From contig NZ_BNAR01000032.1 in assembly GCF_014653695.1 (NCBI RefSeq), positions 1 through 54,514 of the forward strand: a stretch of 54,514 nucleotides of DNA, given 5' to 3'. This document shows, one piece after another, positions 54,470-54,514 of this stretch; positions within the stretch are counted from its first letter, which is position 1; the number at the start of each line of letters is the position of its first letter. Below the pieces are notes generated by a model. It was not told where the DNA came from and ran no database searches. It saw nothing but the letters and a program-made list of their open reading frames with translations. Origin of the DNA: Lentzea cavernae (GTDB lineage: Bacteria > Actinomycetota > Actinomycetes > Mycobacteriales > Pseudonocardiaceae). A program made the translations under genes and the position numbers.

Positions 54470-54514
54470 TTCGGCGGCGACCTACTCTCCCACACCGTAA
54501 CCAGTGCAGTACCA
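54470..54514 (-). rRNA. 5S ribosomal RNA, 3' part (cut by the window edge)
   Basis: The minus strand from the window end reads TGGTACTGCACTGGTTACGG, then GTGTGGGAGAGTAGGTCGCC and GCCGAA. This is the 3' third of actinobacterial 5S rRNA, including the conserved GGGAGAGTAGGTCGCCGCC end. About 45 nt are inside the window; the 5' part and the 23S/16S genes must lie to the right. The exact 3' end is uncertain by a few bases. Confidence 0.9.

Overview
The window is very GC-rich DNA with dense genes on both strands, frequent GTG/TTG starts and ATGA/GTGA stop-start overlaps. It carries an SsgA-like sporulation/division protein, a hemE-hemY-hemQ heme operon of the coproporphyrin type, a DUF3000 gene and many one-component regulators. 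Together these point to a filamentous actinomycete, most likely of the Pseudonocardiales (inferred from gene content, not from a database search). The right edge holds the 3' end of a 5S rRNA gene on the minus strand with its terminator, so an rRNA operon begins just outside the window.

Layout. 0-7 kb: MaoC-like hydratase, two LuxR-type regulators, SsgA-like protein, an XRE/NB-ARC/TPR regulator and a GntR regulator divergent from an asparaginase. 7.9-9.2 kb: small membrane proteins, repeats and palindromes, then msrB. 9.2-14 kb: an apparent operon of four paralogous TIGR04222-type membrane proteins, each ending in a low-complexity Cys/Ser/Gly tail, followed by a DUF692 (MNIO) enzyme and a small partner protein. 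14-22 kb: secreted S8 protease, hemQ-hemY-hemE, DUF3000, M19 dipeptidase. 22-26 kb: orphan response regulator, RNase D, O-methyltransferase divergent from TetR-GNAT. 26-31 kb: second S8 protease, an ECF sigma factor with a membrane partner, and two copies of an ~85-bp intergenic palindromic repeat. 31-36.5 kb: MerR regulator, two membrane proteins and the fatty-acid oxidation pair fadA-fadB. 36.5-42.7 kb: DUF2199 protein, PIN/Phd toxin-antitoxin pair, two DUF72 proteins around a secreted GH5 enzyme and an arylamine N-acetyltransferase, and an I36-type inhibitor. 42.7-49 kb: a four-gene coupled operon with a zinc-hook ATPase, a small protein, an Mre11/SbcD-like phosphoesterase and a YhaN-like membrane ATPase. 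49-54.5 kb: Vsr endonuclease without a neighbouring methyltransferase, an unknown gene, an XRE/ImmA-like protein, a membrane protein with two HIRAN-like modules, an NmrA-like reductase, a MazG-like hydrolase, a LURP-one/scramblase-like protein and the 5S rRNA.

The strongest candidate for an undescribed system is the 9.2-14 kb cluster. MNIO enzymes elsewhere modify cysteines in ribosomally made peptides, so the cysteine-rich tails of the four membrane proteins are plausible substrates that would stay anchored to the membrane. The second candidate is the 42.7-49 kb two-ATPase/Mre11-like operon, whose phosphoesterase has Asp where the family has its catalytic His and whose second ATPase has an altered Walker A motif. 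It lies next to a Vsr and HIRAN-like neighbourhood that resembles a DNA-processing or defence island.
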